DNA from: Amia ocellicauda | Taxonomy: Eukaryota; Chordata; Actinopteri; Amiiformes; Amiidae | Assembly: GCF_036373705.1 (NCBI RefSeq) | Contig: NC_089863.1 | Span: 1,557,444-1,621,443, forward strand | DNA: 64,000 nucleotides | Reading direction: 5' to 3' | Notes under the pieces: model-generated | The model's input: only the letters and a program-made list of their open reading frames with translations | What the model was told of the DNA's origin: nothing | Database searches by the model: none | Made by a program: the position numbers and the translations under genes | Part shown: positions 59,199-64,000 of the stretch, one piece after another | How positions within the stretch are numbered: the stretch's first letter is position 1 | Layout: every line of letters begins with the position of its first letter

Positions 59199-60520
59199 TT
59201 AATCAGACTCACTCTTGGGAGGGTTGATCTCCAGGCTGTTCCTCCTCTTGACAGGTCGTGTGGATTCCTCTGTCTCTTTCTCCAGCTCCTCTTCCTTCAG
59301 TGTCTTTCTCATCTTCTCCTTCAGCTCCTCTTCTCTCCTGCTCCACTCCTCCTCCATCCTCTGTTTCAGCTCCTCCTCTCTCTCTCTCTCCCTCTCTCTA
59401 TACTTCTCCTTCAGCTCCTCTTCCCTCTCTCTCTCCTTCACCTCACACTCCTTTCTGATCTGATCCATCTCTCTTTCTCTCTCCCCTAATCTCTGTGTCA
59501 GCTCTGCTATCTTTCTCTCTCTTTGTTCATCCCTCTCTTTCAGCTTTTTTTCCATTTCTCTCTCTTTCTCTCCATAGCCCATTTTAATCTCCTCTATCTC
59601 ATTCTCTCTCTCCTCATTCATCTTTTTTAGTTTCTCTTGAACCTCCCTCTCTCTCTCTTCCTCTCTCTGCTTATGCCTCTGTTTCAGGTCTTCCATCTCT
59701 CTCTTCCTCTCCTCATCTTTCTGTTTCACCTTTTCTTCCATTTCTTTCTCTCTTCCTTCCTCACTCTCTTTTATCTCCCACTGCATCTTCCTCTCTCTCT
59801 CCTCAAACTCCCTTTTTAGATGATCTATTGCTCTCTGCCTCTCTTTCTCATTCTTACTGAGTTCCCTCTCTCTCTTCTCTCCCTTCTCCTGCAGCCCTTC
59901 TATCCCCCTCCTGTAGTGAAAGACACTCAGTCCTGCCAGCATCTCGTCTATCTTGTCCAGCAGCTCTGTGACCTGAGTGCCGTCGCTCCTGTCCCTGTTG
60001 TTGAGAACATGATACCTGTTCCCACATTTCTCCACCAGCCACTGGAGCTCCTTGTGTCTCTCAATGTGCTGCTCAATGGTTGTGTCTCCCAGTTTGTCCC
60101 CCCCAGTGAACAGCACTATAGTGTGTCTCCAGACTCTCTCACTGAGGAGCTCCAGGTGTTCCTGCGCTGATCTCCTCTCTCTCTCTGTGAATGACCTCCT
60201 CCACACAGGAATGGCCAGGAGGAGAGCGTGGGGTCCCGGGGGACACAGAGACACACTGCGCACAATCTCCTGTTTAACACACTCTGGACTCTCCTGTACA
60301 GAATCAGTCCACCTCCAGCCTGGTGTGTCGACCACAGTGACCTGCCTCCCGGCCACGTCACCCTGGCTCTTCTCACTCTGCTCAGCCACTCCAGTCTGAA
60401 ACGCCTCTCTGCCCAGGATGGTGTTTCCTGATGAACTCTTCCCAGTCCCTCTCCACCCCAGCAGCACAATCCTCAGCTCTGAGAGACACTGTGTCTCAGG
60501 GGAAGCAGTCTGTCTCCCCC
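59199..60520 (-). CDS. GIMAP B-type exon 2: AIG1 GTPase domain plus coiled coil
   Basis: About 436 residues between the acceptor at 60521-60522 and the GTGAGT donor at 59207-59212; read-through stop at 59199-59201. P-loop GWRGTGKS has normal spacing. DTPGW, TGGD and LQWLVEKCGNRYH are present. After the G domain it has LSVFHYRRGIEGLQEKGEKR, the same as the fusion exon but different from B1, then about 230 residues of Glu/Lys/Arg coiled coil, shorter than B1. It ends KRRNS and NPPK as in B1. Its upstream exon was not identified. Confidence 0.88.
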
Positions 60521-61911
60521 CTGTCAGAGAGAAACAACACAGTTTATATCCCTCTTCAGCCCCACTGCCTCTCCCTCCATCCCTCCCTCTCCCACACTCG
60601 TCCCCTCCCTCTCTCCCTTCTTCTTTCTTTATTTGTGCTTTATTATTCTCGTGTGTGTGTGTGTGGTGAGTGTGAGCACAGTGTTGTCCGCTGTGTTGAT
60701 TGTGTCGTCTCTCCTCTATATGTCTGTGTGTATTCGTGTGTGTGTTGTCACAGTGTGGGGGGCGATGAAGCAAATCTGAATTGGAATTGATCTGTTTTTT
60801 TCCGTGACTTTCTTCAATAATGGCCGAACCTGCTCACTTCTTATAACTGACATTGTTTTTCTTTTTACTGCCATATTGATATTTCTCTCCTCCATTTCTC
60901 TTCTCCTTCCCTCCATATTCATCTACTTCCCTCCGTCTTCCACTTTTCCCCTCTTCTCTCCCACCATCCCCACCAATATCCTGCCCCCGACTCCCTCTCT
61001 CTCTCTCCCTCCCTCTGTCCCAGTCCCTCCCTCCTTCTGCGCTCCCTTTCTTCTCATTGTTTTTTCCTCTCATTTTTTCTCATTCTCCCTTCATCTCCCC
61101 ACTTTCTCTCTATACCCACCCTCTCTATCCCACTCAAGCTCTCTGCCCGCACTTTACTTCTCTCCCCTTCACAAAAAACATGTTATCTCAGTGCTTTTGT
61201 GACGATTGAGTTTTTCCGACTGTAGGAATTGTTTCTGCTGGATTGTCTGTGTTGGCCCAAGACGCTAGTCATGTGTTATTATTGAAAGTCCATTTCCTGT
61301 CAATATCTCTGAGTGTGTTGACACATCTCTACTGTGTGGCAGGTTATTTTTGTTGGGAAGAGGAAATCTGAATGAATGGATTAGAATAATCTAAATGTAA
61401 TTATAAAAGATTTAGCTAGCTTGCTAACTTTAGTTTGCTAGTTATCTGCCGTCACAGTACCTCTCGTGTGATCTCAGTGCATTTAGAAAAATATATGAAT
61501 ATTATTTTATTTTATTTCTTAATGTCTAAAAGCGTGGTCTTGGGCACATAGTCTGTAGCAAGCTGCGTTATTATAACTGACCGCTTGTGGTCTGGACAAT
61601 CTCCGTATTATTCATCAGGGATAGGTGTTCTGAATTAGTTTGAATTGTTTTCTTACAGTGTGTTGTTAGTTAAGCAGGCATTGTAGATTGTTGCCCATTT
61701 TGTACCGGTTAGTCTAAGTGGTTGGAAGTCTGAGAAACTATATGTCAATCTTAAAGTTTAACCCGGCTCTATGAAAGGATTTTTCATTTTCCATTTAATC
61801 TGTAGGAGCCAATGGCATTAGGTAGTTAATCAAATATTCAGGAATGCCTTCACAGTTAAGTTCCTTTGCATCTGACATTTCATATCTCTTTATCATTATT
61901 TTACCAAGCAG
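60521..61911. other. Upstream region of GIMAP B2
   Basis: Equivalent of 29420-30772. It has a short extra segment near 61014-61030 and about 24 bp inserted near 61190-61210. No first exon assigned. Confidence 0.5.
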
Positions 61912-62594
61912 ATCAATGAAGAATTCAAGAGGATAACCAAAGTCAGTTTTGAGACCAATTTTATGGCAAAACCTGACCGATATACCCCAGAACTAATGTC
62001 CTTGTTCTCATCAAGAGGAGGAGCTGCAGGAGTGAAGATCAAGCTCATTAAGGACATCTCTAGGTATGAATAGGCCTGATGATGCCATCATTTAAAGAAC
62101 AGTCAGATTCAGTCTTCACTAGACCCACAAACTCCTGTATTCTCTTCATGGTAAAAAGTCCTCTCTATTGGGAAGATATCTCACAATTAAATATAATTCT
62201 GTATCAGTCGATAATTATTTTTAGAATAAATAGAAACTGTAGAAACAGCCTATTCTGGGGGAGCAGCAGTCTTTCCAACAGATGGGACTTTTACCATTGA
62301 GAGTTGTCTCAACTGCGGAGAATCCCCTTCTCATACCAATTTCATTGTAATATTCTTACTTTGGTTAATTTATTTTGATATGGACAGTGTGTCCATCGTG
62401 ATCGAGGGAGCAGAGATCCTGGAGGGGCTTGATGCACCACAGCCTTGCTGATGGGCCTGATATGTGCTCTGAATCCCCAAAACCCAAATGAACTGAAGCC
62501 TACTTTGGAGAAATTTCAAAAGTTACTTCTGAAGTTGGACAACCTGAAAGGCAGCCCAGAAGTGATGTCTCTCAAACACAAACTGCCCTCCTGA
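61912..62594 (+). pseudogene. Two exons of a decayed multi-copy fish gene (SAMD3-like), copy 2
   Basis: Exon a (61912-62063) is open to its GT donor and reads FKRITKVSFETNFMAKPDRY; exon b (62388-62594) enters in phase as SIVIEGAEILEGLD and ends at TGA 62592-62594. It lacks the 4-bp insertion of the block-2 copy, but shares the frame break after EGLD. Upstream exons are absent. Confidence 0.55.
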
Positions 62595-62681
62595 GCCACC
62601 TTTCTCACATTCGATGGGATTATTTGAGGTCATTGTTCATTTATTCACTGTTTTTGTAAGTATATTTGTGTTGATATACCT

Positions 62682-62724
<43 letters not shown>

Positions 62725-63149
62725 GAGAGAGAGAGTTTGTGTGTGCGTAAATGTACATGTATGTATAAGTGCTGTGAGTGATCGGGTGTTGTGTGAGCGC
62801 TGGGTGAATGTGTTTGTATCAGTGTGCTTGTGGGAGAGGGAGGGGTGTGTGTGGTGTAAAGAGGGTGTCCTGGGAAAAGGCTAGGATGTGTAGTTTTCTT
62901 TTCCTTTTTTACTGAGGGCCATGTCTTACTGTTGGATGTTGTATCTGAGCATGTCCCTTTAAAGAAGAAGATACAGCAGGTGCCCCAGGTGAACATTACT
63001 TTTCTGTAAGTAAGGCAATCTGAGTTTTGTTGACAAGGTGACCAATTAGCAGAGCTTATCGACAGAAGTTAATTTTTTGTTTTCACTTTCCGTATAGTTT
63101 TTTTGTGTTCTCTCAAATGTTTTCAAGAAGTGCTCTTTTATGTTATATA
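62595..63149. other. Non-coding with GT/GA microsatellite
   Basis: Equivalent of 31461-32013, microsatellite at about 62683-62735. No gene. Confidence 0.6.
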
Positions 63150-63214
63150 CAGCTCTGGAAAAATTAACATTGATTTCTGAACTAGGAGTGGTCTCTTAAT
63201 TCTTTCCAGAGCTG
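63150..63214. mobile_element. 65-bp palindromic MITE fragment, copy 2
   Basis: Same ends and TA flanks as 32014-32078. Confidence 0.6.
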
Positions 63215-63221
63215 TATGTTA

Positions 63222-64000
63222 TCATACAATTGTTTGTGTACAACGCTTACCAATAAATAAGTCTTTATTTTTGTTTTTCTTAACTTCATATAATTGAGCA
63301 ATTAATTCTTAATATGTTTAAGTCAACAATATGCATAAGATATTGAGTAGAACTGACAAAACACTGCTAGTTGGATCAGCTTAATATTCCTATGAGTATG
63401 AACATGAATAAGCCATGTTGGTTGAACTTAGTTTTGTAGTTTTTGTCTGACAGTAATAGGTTTGTAGAATTTAGAGCTGAAATTACTTACAAAGATCCAT
63501 GCAAATAGTTGCCTTTTTTAAGTAGAGACGGTGTATGTTTTTTTAGAGTGTAGGGTTGGCTCGATACCACTTTTTCTTTTCCGATACGTCAACCTTGACT
63601 ATCTGCCGATACCGATACGATCTGATCTTTTTTTGGTCTCAAATACTAAGCTGTTAATATGCCATTGGTATGGATGCACTTTGCTTACGATAGCCATCTA
63701 AAAATCGTCATGCTCAAACTGTGAAACAAATTCTGTATTTCCCTAAAGGAAAAAATACAAAGCCCACAACAGCGTGACTTATGCAGTAATGGTGCTTCCT
63801 TTTATTTAGTCACGGTTTTAAATTAAAAAAACTACGAATCCTGAAATATCACTGAAAGTACAGCTTTGTACAAAATAAAATGGCAGCATTTAGGCTATAT
63901 AACAAATATACACTGATCAGCCATAACAATATGATCACTGACAGGTGAAGTGAATGACACTGATAATCTCGTTATCATGGCACCTGTCAGTGGGTGGGAT
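63222..64000. repeat. Start of a further 2.49-kb unit, cut by the window end
   Basis: Matches the first third of the first unit of the array (32096 onward), showing that block 3 is followed by at least one unit of the same repeat. Confidence 0.9.
63911..64000 (+). mobile_element. Tc1-like element, left end only, window edge
   Basis: Starts TA then CACTGATCAGCCATAACAAT. Unlike the five array copies, the outer CAC and the TA are intact. The rest lies outside the window. Confidence 0.8.

Overview
The window looks like a piece of a ray-finned fish genome. It is eukaryotic: introns with GT/AG sites, a large repeat load, Tc1/mariner, PIF/Harbinger, L2-type LINE, Tx1/L1-type and Ty3/gypsy remnants. 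Its only clear host protein genes are AIG1/GIMAP-family GTPases (immune-associated nucleotide-binding proteins), all on the minus strand. The species cannot be named from the sequence.

The basic structure is a very long tandem duplication with a period of about 27 kb. Three GIMAP blocks start at equivalent points near 417, 27257 and 54995 (a 38-bp minisatellite marks each). Block 1 (1-5700) has an A-type GIMAP exon (1039-2394) and a B-type exon (3117-4643). Block 2 (27257-30060) has a single exon (28349-29419) whose 5' part is B-type and 3' part is A-type, with the A-B intron missing. Block 3 (54995-61200) again has A (57519-58699) and B (59213-60520), but the end of A and its 3' flank have been replaced. 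Each full exon carries a GTP-binding domain followed by a long Glu/Arg/Lys coiled coil. All begin in phase 1, and all but the last A exon end at a GT donor in phase 1, so exons can be joined in any number. B plus A most simply form one gene with two G domains, as in multi-domain fish GIMAP8-like genes.

Between the blocks: 5715-9424 holds short tandem repeats and a 3.4-kb satellite of 31/35-bp units. 9425-27200 holds a truncated 2.49-kb repeat, a palindromic MITE, a broken gypsy integrase, a TATA-type promoter candidate, a Tx1-like remnant, an intact DD36E Tc1/mariner transposon (21174-22383), a PIF/Harbinger-like element and a 5'-truncated L2 LINE. 30060-32095 holds two exons of a decayed multi-copy fish gene. 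32096-44467 is a tandem array of five 2.49-kb units, each with a dead Tc1-like element. 44468-54580 is a second copy of 10142-27200, shortened by several large deletions. 61200-64000 repeats the start of the block-2 flank and runs off the end.

The locus reads as a GIMAP cluster that grows by unequal exchange. The genes that may be expressed are the GIMAP exons on the minus strand and the DD36E transposase on the plus strand. Most of the remaining sequence is repeat or decayed mobile DNA. First exons and promoters of the GIMAP genes were not identified.
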